Below, one piece after another: positions 1-8,030 of a stretch of 39,210 bases of DNA. Source of the stretch: Syntrophaceae bacterium UBA6252. Lineage in GTDB: Bacteria; Desulfobacterota; Syntrophia; Syntrophales; UBA6807. The stretch spans positions 1 to 39,210 of the forward strand of contig DJVQ01000006.1 of the NCBI GenBank assembly GCA_002441265.1, read 5' to 3'. Positions within the stretch are counted from its first letter, which is position 1. Each line of letters starts with the position of its first letter. The notes below the pieces were generated by a model, which worked only from the letters and a program-made list of their open reading frames with translations, did not search any database and was not told the origin of the DNA. Made by a program: the position numbers and the translations under genes.

Positions 1-145
1 TCTGCCGGCGATTTGCCAGGACGTGCAACTCATAATCATCGTTCTGCGCGATGTGTTCGGTCAGAAGGGCGCAGAAATTTTCTGCCCCCCCCGTCAGTCC
101 GTATTTAGGTATGACTACGGCCACTCTTTTGATTTTACTGCTCAC
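1..145 (-). CDS. Glycosyltransferase family 4, N-terminal fragment (runs off left edge)
   Basis: Only the first 48 codons are inside the window. The reading frame starts at a GTG (145-143), with an in-frame TGA three codons upstream, so the start cannot lie further out. The peptide reads VAVVIPKYGLTGGAENF and continues ALLTEHIA...YELHVLAN. This is the typical first beta-strand and glycine-rich loop (P.YG..GGAE) of GT-B glycosyltransferases of family 4, such as WaaG-type enzymes that add sugars to the LPS core. The likely role is cytoplasmic transfer of a sugar from a nucleotide-sugar donor during envelope glycan synthesis. The donor and acceptor cannot be told from this fragment. Another GT4 subfamily is equally possible. 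Confidence 0.7.
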   Translation of the reverse strand, partial: MSSKIKRVAVVIPKYGLTGGAENFCALLTEHIAQNDDYELHVLANRRQ

Positions 146-426
146 GCCTGTTCACGCTGATATTAAGTCGCCACAGGGTGGTCAGAAGGCTGATATCGCT
201 TTCCTTTATTAGCACAGATGAGATGTCTATTGGTACAGAGTCTTCTCGGACGCAGAATCGCGACTACGAAGTGATGCCGTCAACGAAGCATCGCTATAAA
301 GAAGGAAACCTGTCTGTGCCCGTCGCGCGTCGCACGGAGACACGACTAAAAGTACCCGAAAGGCCCTTGACCTATACAAAACCATGCAGGCGAGGGGATA
401 GAGCAGGACGCACAAGGAGTTTCATT
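146..426. other. Intergenic stretch without a recognisable gene
   Basis: The 281 bases between the glycosyltransferase start and the UPF0173 gene contain only short open frames whose translations (for example a 62-residue minus-strand frame at 227-415) look like no known family. The base composition is lower in GC than the neighbouring genes. I see no terminator hairpin with a T-tract and no convincing promoter. Confidence 0.5.
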
Positions 427-1134
427 CTACCTCCCCCAAGAGTGTTTTTCGCCCGGATTAAGGACAACGACCTCTACTTCCGGGGCCTTCTCTTTTACCA
501 GGCTCACAAAACGGGAGGCATCTTGCTCGAGTATCGGGAAGGTCATGTAGTGCATGGGGATGACCTTTTTAGGCCCGATGATTTTCACGGCATGGGCGGC
601 CTGGAAGGGGTCCATAGTAAAACAACTGCCGATCGGAAGGAGGGCGATGTCGATACCGTACAGTTCCCCGAAAAGCCTCATGCCCTCGAATATCCCCGTG
701 TCGCCGGCGTGGTAGATGGTCGTCCCATCTTCCAGCCTGACTATGTAACCGGTGGAAACACCGGTCTCGGAAGAATGGAACGCCTGGGTCATGGTGACCG
801 AAATCTCGCCTATTTGAGCCGTGCCGCCGATATTCATCCCGAAGCCTCCGAATATCACTTGACCCTCGGGCAGGGCTCGGCCTGTCTTTAATTTACCCAC
901 TGTTTCCGGGCACCCCACGACGACGGCGCCCGTTTTCTTGGAAATGTCGGCAGCATCAGAGGCGTGGTCAAAGTGGTCGTGAGTTACGAGAACGAGTTCA
1001 GCCCGGGTAATGTCCCTCAGTTTTATGGGACACAAGGGGTTGTCCGTTATCCACGGGTCGATGAAGATAAGTTTGCCCCCGGACGTCTCGATCTGAAAAA
1101 ACGCATGACTCAACCACGTGATAGAATTCGCCAT
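427..1134 (-). CDS. UPF0173-type metal-dependent hydrolase (metallo-beta-lactamase fold)
   Basis: A 235-residue protein with the metallo-beta-lactamase signature HDHFDH (residues 52-57), which supplies zinc ligands. Later come the conserved GDTGIF segment and PMHY near the C-terminus, the usual remaining metal ligands. Length and motif spacing fit the stand-alone UPF0173/YtkL-type hydrolases, and the substrate of this family is not settled. No signal peptide is visible, so it is probably cytoplasmic. The ATG at 1134 is preceded by GAGGAGA about 8 bases upstream, which supports this start. It is divergent from the molybdoenzyme gene at 1364 and shows no functional link to it. Family assignment is firm; the reaction is unknown. 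Confidence 0.85.
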   Translation of the reverse strand: MANSITWLSHAFFQIETSGGKLIFIDPWITDNPLCPIKLRDITRAELVLVTHDHFDHASDAADISKKTGAVVVGCPETVGKLKTGRALPEGQVIFGGFGMNIGGTAQIGEISVTMTQAFHSSETGVSTGYIVRLEDGTTIYHAGDTGIFEGMRLFGELYGIDIALLPIGSCFTMDPFQAAHAVKIIGPKKVIPMHYMTFPILEQDASRFVSLVKEKAPEVEVVVLNPGEKHSWGR

Positions 1135-1290
1135 TTCTTCTGTCTCCTCGATTGTTCGGTTTTTTCAAAAACGGATCGACTCATCGAGCCGGTTGAGGGT
1201 CGATAAGCATCGATTTTCGCTCGGTTGAGTATATTGGAGCCGGCAATTGTTTGTCAAGGAGGAACTGAGCTGATGCTTTTCCTTGCCGAA

Positions 1291-1319
1291 TTGACATAAA
1301 ATTCGTCGTCTGTTACGCT
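1291..1319 (+). promoter_or_regulatory. Candidate sigma70 promoter for the molybdopterin oxidoreductase gene
   Basis: A perfect -35 box TTGACA lies at 1291-1296. After a 17-base spacer comes TACGCT (1314-1319), a weak -10 match. The predicted leader to the ATG at 1364 would be about 40 bases. The -35 is strong but the -10 is poor, so this is tentative. Confidence 0.35.
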
Positions 1320-1363
1320 CAATTAACTTGGCGGTAAGCTATCCTTGGGGAGGTAAAACAGAA

Positions 1364-3445
1364 ATGGCCGAAGATATCCGGTGGATGAAAACGCACTGCG
1401 CCCGCATGGACCACGGCGGCTGCGCGCTTCTGGTCGGAGTGAAGGAAAACAGGATCGTCCAGATCAAAGGGAATCCCGAAGGGTACCTGAACAGGGGATA
1501 CACCTGTTTCAAGGGAAGGATCTCGGCGGACCGACTGAGCCATCCCGACCGTCTCACCCATCCCCTGAAGCGCGCGGGGAAGCGGGGCGAGGGGAAGTGG
1601 CAGCGGATTCCCTGGGACGAGGCGCTCGACGAAACGGCGGAAAATCTCAAAAAAATCAAGGAAAAATACGGAGCGCGGGCGGTCGGGTTCGGCGTCGGCA
1701 TGCCGAAGGGCATGGAGCATTTCGTTCAGATCCGGCTTGCGAACATCTTCGGGTCCCCCAATGTGATCGGGTCCCAGGACGTGTGCCACGCACCGCGGGA
1801 AGTCACGGGAATGCATACCTGCGGCTTTTATCCCGTCGCCGATCTCCACCACCCCACCGAGCTGATTCTCCTTTGGGCCAGCAACCCCACGTCCACGAAC
1901 GAAGAAGGCCAGTTCGCCGTCATGTTTCACGAACAGCTCAAAAAGGGCGCCAGGCTGATCGTGGTCGATCCCCGGAAGATCGAACTCGCCGAAAGAGCGG
2001 ACTGCTGGCTTCAGCTGCGGCCGGGAACGGCGCAGGCCCTTGCCCTGGGGTTCATCCATGTGATCATCGAGGAATCGCTCTACGACAGGGAGTTCGTCGA
2101 AAAATACACCAGCGGGTTCGAAGACCTCGCCCGCCACGTGAAGGACTACACGCCGGAAAAGGTCGCGGACATCACCTGGGTTCCGGCGGAACGCATCCGC
2201 GAGGCGGCGCGGATGTATGCGAAAGCGAAGCCGGCGGCGCTCCAGTGGGGAAACCCCATCGAGCACGACGTGAACGTCTTCGACGCCACCCGGTCCCTTG
2301 TCTGTCTCATGGCGATCTGCGGGAACCTCGACGTCCCGGGAGGAAACATTGAGGCCCGCGACCCGAAAATCATGGGCCTCGGGCCTTTCGTCCGGGCCGA
2401 TCTCATCCCGGACAAACGCAAGGACATGATCAGCGCCCATTACGGCGTCATCCCGCGGTTCATGACGATCCCGCCGGCGTATTTCCGCAGGGCCGTTCTC
2501 GAAGGGGTCCCCTACCCCGTCAGGGGGTATTACGGGATGTGCACCAACCCCCTGGTGGCGTGGGCGGACAGCAAGGCCACCTACGAAGCCTTCATGAGCC
2601 TCGATTTCACGGCCATGGCCGAGATTTTCATGACCCCCACCGCGTCGCTCGCCGACATCGTGTTTCCCGTGGCCCACCAGTTCGAGATGAACGACATCGG
2701 CCATTACGGCATCGGCCATGGAATCATCGTCGCCCGGCCCAAGATCGTCGACCCGCCCGAAGACTGCTGGCCCGACATGAAGATCATCAACGAACTGGGG
2801 AAACGGGTTTCCCCGCCCGAGCTCTGGCACGACGACCACGAGCAGTTCCTGGAGGACATCGTCCGGCCCGCCGGGCTCACCTGGCGCCAGTTCGTCGAAA
2901 AGGGCTTTCTGAAAGGGCCCGACAGATTCAGGCAGTACGAGGAAAAGGGCTTCCGCACCCCCACGGGAAAAGTCGAGCTGAAATTGAGCACCGCCGAAAA
3001 ATTCGGCTTGAAGCCCCTGCCGGAATTCACGGGCTTTCCCGAGGAGGAAGACCCCGGCTACCCCCTTCTCCTGATCAGCGCGAAAAGCCGGTATTACCTC
3101 CTTTCCTCGTACCGGTGGCTCGACAGGCTCCGGGAGAAACGGCCCCATCCCAGGGTGGAAATCCATCCCGATACGGCCGCACCCCACGGCATCGCCGAAG
3201 GGGACGAGGTCGTCATCGAAACGAAGTACGGCGAAGTGACCCAGGTCGCCCGTGTGACGGACGCCGTCCATCCCCGGGTGATCAGCGCCTCGCTGGGGTG
3301 GTGGTTCCCCGAGGGCGACCCGGCCGCCCAGTACGAGTGGCGGAAGTCGAATTTCAACATGCTTACCTCCATGGGAAAACTGGGAAAGGAATTCGGGACC
3401 CCCAACCTGAAAAACCTGCCCTGCAGGATCCGAAAAAGGCAGTGA
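1364..3445 (+). CDS. Molybdopterin (Mo/W) oxidoreductase, DMSO-reductase superfamily, atypical Fe-S motif
   Basis: A 693-residue catalytic subunit of the DMSO-reductase superfamily. It has an N-terminal Fe-S region (residues 10-52), central molybdopterin-binding domains, and a C-terminal dinucleotide-binding domain that starts around TGKVEL and ends in NLKNLPCRI. The ATG at 1364 is chosen because GGAGG sits 10 bases upstream; an in-frame TTG at 1328 has no ribosome site. The Fe-S motif is odd: C12, D16, C20 and C48 are present, but the usual second cysteine is missing and an Asp stands near its place. C141 in DVCHAPR occupies the position of the metal-ligand residue. There is no TAT signal, so it is probably cytoplasmic, and no electron-transfer subunit is adjacent. 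The domain style recalls acetylene hydratase, PhsA or transhydroxylase relatives, but the substrate is unknown. Confidence 0.85.
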   Translation: MAEDIRWMKTHCARMDHGGCALLVGVKENRIVQIKGNPEGYLNRGYTCFKGRISADRLSHPDRLTHPLKRAGKRGEGKWQRIPWDEALDETAENLKKIKEKYGARAVGFGVGMPKGMEHFVQIRLANIFGSPNVIGSQDVCHAPREVTGMHTCGFYPVADLHHPTELILLWASNPTSTNEEGQFAVMFHEQLKKGARLIVVDPRKIELAERADCWLQLRPGTAQALALGFIHVIIEESLYDREFVEKYTSGFEDLARHVKDYTPEKVADITWVPAERIREAARMYAKAKPAALQWGNPIEHDVNVFDATRSLVCLMAICGNLDVPGGNIEARDPKIMGLGPFVRADLIPDKRKDMISAHYGVIPRFMTIPPAYFRRAVLEGVPYPVRGYYGMCTNPLVAWADSKATYEAFMSLDFTAMAEIFMTPTASLADIVFPVAHQFEMNDIGHYGIGHGIIVARPKIVDPPEDCWPDMKIINELGKRVSPPELWHDDHEQFLEDIVRPAGLTWRQFVEKGFLKGPDRFRQYEEKGFRTPTGKVELKLSTAEKFGLKPLPEFTGFPEEEDPGYPLLLISAKSRYYLLSSYRWLDRLREKRPHPRVEIHPDTAAPHGIAEGDEVVIETKYGEVTQVARVTDAVHPRVISASLGWWFPEGDPAAQYEWRKSNFNMLTSMGKLGKEFGTPNLKNLPCRIRKRQ

Positions 3446-3480
3446 CGCCTCCCTGCGGGGGGATTGCCGGGTCACTTTTT
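3441..3480 (+). terminator. Rho-independent terminator after the molybdoenzyme gene
   Basis: The outer stem AGTGAC (3441-3446) pairs with GTCACT (3471-3476). Inside it CCTCCC pairs with GGGGGG (one G-T pair), and TTTTT follows at 3476-3480. The left arm includes the stop codon. It separates the oxidoreductase from the modE-like gene, which has its own promoter just downstream. Confidence 0.6.
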
Positions 3481-3482
3481 CG

Positions 3483-3511
3483 TTGACATGCAAAAGTGCC
3501 TGTCCTATGTT
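3483..3511 (+). promoter_or_regulatory. Strong sigma70-like promoter for the modE-like gene
   Basis: TTGACA (3483-3488), a 17-base spacer, and TATGTT (3506-3511). It begins three bases after the preceding terminator T-run, so the regulator gene is probably an independent transcription unit starting near 3518. Confidence 0.6.
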
Positions 3512-3526
3512 GCACCGGTCAGAGGG

Positions 3527-3556
3527 CAGGATGCCTCCGCAGGCTTTTTTGTCCTG
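3527..3556 (+). promoter_or_regulatory. Leader hairpin with internal T-run (attenuator-like)
   Basis: Within the predicted leader of the modE-like gene, GCCT (3533-3536) pairs with AGGC (3541-3544), followed directly by six T. CAGGA (3527-3531) can pair with TCCTG (3552-3556) to make an alternative larger stem that encloses the T-run. This two-state layout could attenuate transcription; the inner stem is only 4 bp, so the evidence is modest. Confidence 0.3.
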
Positions 3557-3576
3557 AAATTGCGTGAACGTACCCT

Positions 3577-3933
3577 ATGGAAATCAAGCACAAAATCTGG
3601 CTCGAACAGGACGGAAAGGTCATCTTCGGCAAGGGTCGGGACGTGCTGCTGAAGGCCATCGACGAATGCAGGAGCCTGAACGCGGCGGCCAGAAAGCTCA
3701 ACATGTCCTACCGGGCGGCCTGGGGCAGGCTTCGGGCCTCCGAAGAACGGATGGGCATCAAGCTCGTCGAGACGGACCCCTCCGGCAAAGGCATGCACCT
3801 GACGGAAGACGCCCGCAGTCTGATCGCCATGTTCGATGAGATGGACGCGAAAATCTCCCGCCTGCTGAAAAAGGCCCACAAGGAATTGCAGCTCCATACC
3901 GACGTCAAGCCACGGGAACATTCCTCCCCCTGA
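3577..3933 (+). CDS. ModE-like molybdate-responsive regulator, DNA-binding domain only
   Basis: A 118-residue protein matching the N-terminal winged-helix (LysR-type HTH) domain of ModE: a short beta region, then LLKAIDECRSLNAAARKLNMS and YRAAWGRLRASEERMG (residues about 25-65), the hallmark helix-turn-helix. E. coli ModE is about 260 residues and carries two Mop/TOBE domains that bind molybdate. They are absent here, so metal sensing must be lost, weak or supplied by another partner. The gene lies between a molybdoenzyme and a formate dehydrogenase operon and near modABC, which fits local control of Mo/W genes. No clear Shine-Dalgarno precedes the ATG at 3577, so translation may be weak. Family assignment is good; the effector is inferred. 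Confidence 0.85.
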   Translation: MEIKHKIWLEQDGKVIFGKGRDVLLKAIDECRSLNAAARKLNMSYRAAWGRLRASEERMGIKLVETDPSGKGMHLTEDARSLIAMFDEMDAKISRLLKKAHKELQLHTDVKPREHSSP

Positions 3934-4019
3934 TTCACGAAACCCTTCCCATCCGCCACACGGCCGCTTCTCCTCCTCCGTGTCGCGCTGCGGCATCCCA
4001 TGGACCCGCCTGTGGATCA

Positions 4020-4041
4020 CTTATGTTAAATTTACCATAAC
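4020..4041. promoter_or_regulatory. Candidate ModE-type operator upstream of fdnG
   Basis: Inverted repeat with arms CTTATGT (4020-4026) and CCATAAC (4035-4041) around an 8-base AT-rich spacer that is itself palindromic (TAAATTTA). It has the same geometry as the sites at 12574, 15392 and 19426. It lies 36 bp upstream of the candidate fdnG -35 box, a position suited to activation. Assignment to the local ModE-like protein is inference. Confidence 0.5.
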
Positions 4042-4076
4042 CCGTTGATTGCTTTGCATAAATTAATTATTTTTCC

Positions 4077-4123
4077 TTGACTGCGGGAGATGGCAGGAGT
4101 ATGTGACATACCTGACATATGTC
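4077..4123 (+). promoter_or_regulatory. fdnG promoter region with two tandem palindromes
   Basis: A candidate promoter TTGACT (4077-4082), 17-base spacer, TATGTG (4100-4105). The -10 lies inside the palindrome GTATGT-G-ACATAC (4099-4111). A second perfect palindrome GACATATGTC follows at 4114-4123. TGACATA thus occurs twice with a 9-base period (4104 and 4113), and TGACATT occurs again at 4129. These look like operator sites overlapping the start of transcription; the regulator is unknown. Confidence 0.45.
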
Positions 4124-4149
4124 TTTTTTGACATTTATAAGGAGGAACC

Positions 4150-7100
4150 ATGGAGATCACGAGGAGAGGTTTTTTAACCCTTTCCGGCGCGGTGGCATCC
4201 GGTTTGACGCTCTCTCCACTGGGCATCAACCTGAAACCCGCCCGGGCGTATGCCGCGGATCTGAACAAGGCGAACCGCATCAAGGCCGCGAAGCAGGTGA
4301 CGACCATCTGCTGTTACTGCTCCGTCGGCTGCGGGCTTGTCTGCAGCGTGGACAAGATCACGGGCAAGATTTTCAACATCGAGGGTGACGCAGACCACCC
4401 GATCAGCGAAGGTTCCCTGTGCGCCAAGGGCGCCGGCTTCTTCGATCTGACCGAGGCGAACAGGCACCGGCTCCGGAAGGTCCTTTACCGGGCTCCCATG
4501 AGCGACAAGTGGGAAGAGAGGGAGATGGACTGGGCCATCGACCGCATCGCCCGCCTCGTAAAGACGGAACGGGACAAAAGCTTCATCACGACGAACGCCA
4601 AGGGGCAAACGGTCAACCGCGTGGAAACCATCGGCCATCTCGGCAGTTCCAACGTGGACAGCGAAGAGTGCTGGCTCATGGTCGCCAAGGCGCGGGCACT
4701 CGGAATGGTGTACATCGATCATCAGGCCCGGGTCTGACACAGTCCCTCTGTAGCGGCTCTGGGAGAGTCGTTCGGACGCGGATCGATGACGAATCATTAC
4801 ATTGATTTGAAGAACAGTGACTGCATCCTCATCATGGGAAGCAACGCGGCGGAGCATCACCCCATCGCGTTCAAATGGATTCTCCGGGCGAAGGAGCAGA
4901 ACGGGGCCACCCTGATCCATGTGGACCCCCGCTTCACGCGGACCTCGGCCCGATGCGATTTTCATGTCCCCCTGCGCTCCGGCACGGACATCGCCTTCCT
5001 GGGGGGGATGATCCGTTACATCATCGAAAACGAAAAGTATTTCCGCGATTACGTGGTCCATTACACCAACGCCTCGTTCATCGTGAGCCCCGACTTCCAT
5101 TTCAAGGACGGTCTCTTCTCCGGTTACGACGCGGAAAAACGGAAATACAACAAGGACACGTGGGTCTTCGAGAAGGACAGCCGCGGCATCCCGAAGAGGG
5201 ACATGACCCTGAACCATCCCCGCTGCGTCTTCCAGCTTTTAAAAGACCATTATTCCCGTTACACCCTGGACAAGGTTTCCAGCATCACGGGCGTCACCAA
5301 GGAAAACCTGCTGAGAGTCTACAAGGCGTACAGCGCCACCGGCGTCCCGGACAAGGCGGGAACGGAATGCTACGCCCTGGGCTGGACGCACCACACGACG
5401 GGAAGCCAGAACATCCGGACGATGAGCATCATCCAGCTCCTCCTGGGAAACATGGGGATCTGCGGCGGCGGCGTCAACGCCCTTCGCGGCGAGCCGAACG
5501 TTCAGGGTTCCACGGACCATGCCATCCTGTACAACATCCTGCCGGGCTACCTGAAAATGCCGGCGGCCTCCCTGGACACGCTGGAAAAATACCTGGGAAA
5601 GAACACCCCCAAATCCAACGACCCCCAGTCGGCCAACTACTATCAGAACTACCCGAATTTTTTCGTCAGTTTTCTCAAGGCCCTGTTCGACGACAAGGGA
5701 ACGGCGGAAAACGGTTTCGGCTACTCCTGGCTCCCCAAGCTCGACGACGGCGCCGCCTATTCCCTCATGCATCTCTTCGACAAGATGTACGACGGCAAGG
5801 TGAAGGGGCTTTTCGTCGTCGGAACGGACCCGGCGGTCAGCTCGCCGAACGCGAACAAAGTCCGGAAGGCCCTGGAAAACCTCGAATGGATGGTCTGCGA
5901 GAACATCTTCGACAACGAAACCCACTGTTTCTGGAAAGGGCCCGGCGTCGATCCCGGAAAGATCAAAACGGAGGTCTTCCTCCTGCCCGCTTCCGCATCC
6001 ATGGAAAAGGAGGGAAGCCAGAGCAACAGCGGCCGCTGGGTACAGTGGAAGTACAAGGCCGCGGAGGCCCCCGGCGACGCGGCTGCCGTGGGGGAACTCA
6101 CGATCCGGATCATGGCGGCCATCAAGGAACTCTATGCCAGGGAAGGGGGCGCTTACCCGGATCCCGTCCTGAACCTGAAATGGGATTACATCGACAAGAA
6201 CGGAAAGTACGACGCCCTGAAGGTGGCCAAGCAGATCAACGGTCATTTCCTCAGGGACACGACGATCGGGGACAAGACATTCAAGAGAGACCAGATGGTT
6301 CCCTCCTTCGGGATGCTCCAGTCGGACGGCTCCACCTCCGGCGGGAACTGGCTCATGTCGGGAAGCTTCACCGCCGACGGATTCAACAACATGGAGAAAC
6401 GGGGCAAGGACGACCCCACCGGTCTCGGGCTTTTCCCCAACTGGTCCTTCTGCTGGCCGGTCAACCGCCGGATCATCTACAACCGGGCTTCCTGCGACCT
6501 GAACGGAAAGCCCTTCAACCCGAAACGCAAGCTCCTGGAATGGACGGGTGAAAAATGGGTCGGCGATGTTCCCGACGGCCCCTGGCCGCCCCAGGCGGAC
6601 AAGGAGAAAGGGAAATACCCCTTCATCATGAAACCCGACGGCCTGGGCGCCATTTTCGGGCCCGGCATGGCCGAAGGGCCGTTCCCCGAGCACTACGAAC
6701 CGCTGGAAAGCCCGCTGACCGTCAACCCGATGTCCGGACAGCGGATCAATCCGGCCATCGAGTTCTTCAACGGCGAGATGGACAAGGTGGCCAGCGCCGA
6801 TGAAAAATTCCCCTACGTCTGCACGTCTTACTCCTGCACGGAACACTGGTGTTCGGGCGCCCTGACCCGCTGGCAGGCATGGCTCCTGGAGATGCAGCCG
6901 GAACTGTACGTGGAGATCGGCGAAAAGCTGGCGATCGAGAAAGGCATCCGGAACGGCCAGCGCGTCAAGGTTTCCTCCGCGCGCGGCGAAGTGTCCTGCA
7001 TCGCCATGGTGACCAAGCGCTTCAAACCGTTCCAGGTCGAAGGGAAAACGGTCCACCAGGTCGGCCTTCCATTCAACTACGGCTGGCTATTCCCCAAGGA

Positions 7101-7200
7101 CGGCGGCGACAGCACCAACCTGTTGACGCCGACCATCGGCGATGCGAACACGTTCTGTCCTGAATACAAGGCCTTCATGGTCAATGTGACCAGGATCTAA
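4150..7200 (+). CDS. fdnG: Selenocysteine formate dehydrogenase, FDH-N type catalytic subunit
   Basis: One 1016-residue selenoprotein interrupted by an in-frame TGA at 4735-4737 (codon 196). The reading ARV-Sec-HSPSVAALGESFGRG-MTNH across it is the classic formate dehydrogenase active site, so the TGA is selenocysteine, not stop. The N-terminus has a twin-arginine signal (RRGFLTL, residues 5-11, hydrophobic to about 35), so the enzyme is exported to the periplasm. C54, C57, C61 and the cysteine of SLCAKG bind a 4Fe-4S cluster; the C-terminal domain binds the second guanine dinucleotide. It oxidises formate to CO2 at a Mo- or W-bis-MGD centre. GGAGG precedes the ATG at 4150. It forms an operon with the Fe-S subunit (11-base gap) and cytochrome b subunit. 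Use of Mo versus W is not decidable here. Confidence 0.95.
4735..4770 (+). promoter_or_regulatory. UGA selenocysteine codon and candidate bSECIS of fdnG
   Basis: TGA at 4735-4737 is followed after 17 bases by GGCTCT (4755-4760), which stands where the GGTCT loop of known bacterial SECIS elements falls. CTCT (4746-4749) can pair with AGAG (4764-4767), but the upper stem is weak compared with the element in the second formate dehydrogenase. The Sec call rests mainly on the protein motif. Confidence 0.6.
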
Positions 7201-7211
7201 GGGGGGATGCC

Positions 7212-8015
7212 ATGAAAGGAACGGATTTCGTCAAACTGATCGACACGACGCGATGCACCGCCTGCCGTGGTTGCCAGGTGGCCTGCAAACAGTGGAATGA
7301 AATGCCCGGCCTGAGAACAAGGAACCGGGGCAGTTATCAGAACCCGCCCGATCTCGAGTGGAACACCTGGACGCTGGTCCGGTTCCAGGAACATGAGAAC
7401 GGCGACGGGGTGCTGCAGTGGCTCTTCCGCAAGGACGGCTGCATGCACTGCACGGACGCCGGATGCGTCAAGGTTTGCCCAAGCGGCGCCCTTTTCTACA
7501 CGGAATTCGGAACCGTCGGCATCGACAGGACAAAATGCATCGGCTGCAAGGAATGCCTTTTCGCCTGTCCTTTCGAGGTGCCGAAATACGACCGGGCGAC
7601 GGACAAGGTCTTCAAGTGCGATCTCTGTTACACCCGCCTCCGGGAAGGTCTCCTGCCCGCCTGCGTGAAATCCTGTCCCACCGGCGCCCTGACTTTCGGC
7701 GCCGTGGACACGATGCTGAAAACAGCGTATGCCCGCGTGGAGGATCTGAAGCAAGACGGGCATCCCGACGCGAACGTATACGGCGACAAGTTTGTGGGAG
7801 GGACGCACGTTCTGTACGTCCTTGGCGAGAAGCCGGAGATCTACGACAGCCTGCCCCAGAAACCGGCGGTGCCTCTCACGGTCATCGCCTGGAAAGACTT
7901 CCTGAAACCCCTGAGCCTACTGGCCGCGGGCGGCGTCATCCTCGGGTCCTTCCTCCACTACATCATCCACGGCCCCAAGTCCCCCGACGAAAACGGGGAC
8001 CGGGACGCCACGTGA
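7212..8015 (+). CDS. fdnH: Formate dehydrogenase iron-sulfur (beta) subunit
   Basis: A 267-residue polyferredoxin with four cysteine clusters: CTACRGCQVAC, CMHCTDAGCVKVCP, CIGCKECLFACP and CDLCYTRLREGLLPACVKSCP. Together these bind four 4Fe-4S clusters that carry electrons from the Sec subunit to the cytochrome. A single hydrophobic helix near residues 235-255 (PLSLLAAGGVILGSFLHYII) anchors it in the membrane, as in FdnH/FdoH. It has no signal of its own; in this family export occurs as a complex with the TAT-carrying alpha subunit. It starts 11 bases after fdnG and ends 15 bases before the cytochrome gene. The C-terminal tail after the helix is short, as expected. Confidence 0.93.
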   Translation: MKGTDFVKLIDTTRCTACRGCQVACKQWNEMPGLRTRNRGSYQNPPDLEWNTWTLVRFQEHENGDGVLQWLFRKDGCMHCTDAGCVKVCPSGALFYTEFGTVGIDRTKCIGCKECLFACPFEVPKYDRATDKVFKCDLCYTRLREGLLPACVKSCPTGALTFGAVDTMLKTAYARVEDLKQDGHPDANVYGDKFVGGTHVLYVLGEKPEIYDSLPQKPAVPLTVIAWKDFLKPLSLLAAGGVILGSFLHYIIHGPKSPDENGDRDAT

Positions 8016-8030
8016 AAGGAGGGAAGGAAC

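Noticed and set aside
1255..1305. Tiny frame (8 codons) with AAGGAGG upstream, as a leader peptide before the molybdoenzyme gene
   Set aside because: It has a good ribosome site but lies upstream of the candidate promoter and has no control codons or hairpin; probably chance.
1319..3493. 724-residue minus-strand frame opposite the molybdoenzyme gene
   Set aside because: Antisense shadow in GC-rich DNA; translation is rich in Arg, Pro, Gly and His with no family match.
4738..4785. Reading fdnG as two genes or a nonsense-disrupted pseudogene
   Set aside because: The codons after the TGA continue the conserved FDH motif in the same frame without loss; selenocysteine explains it fully.
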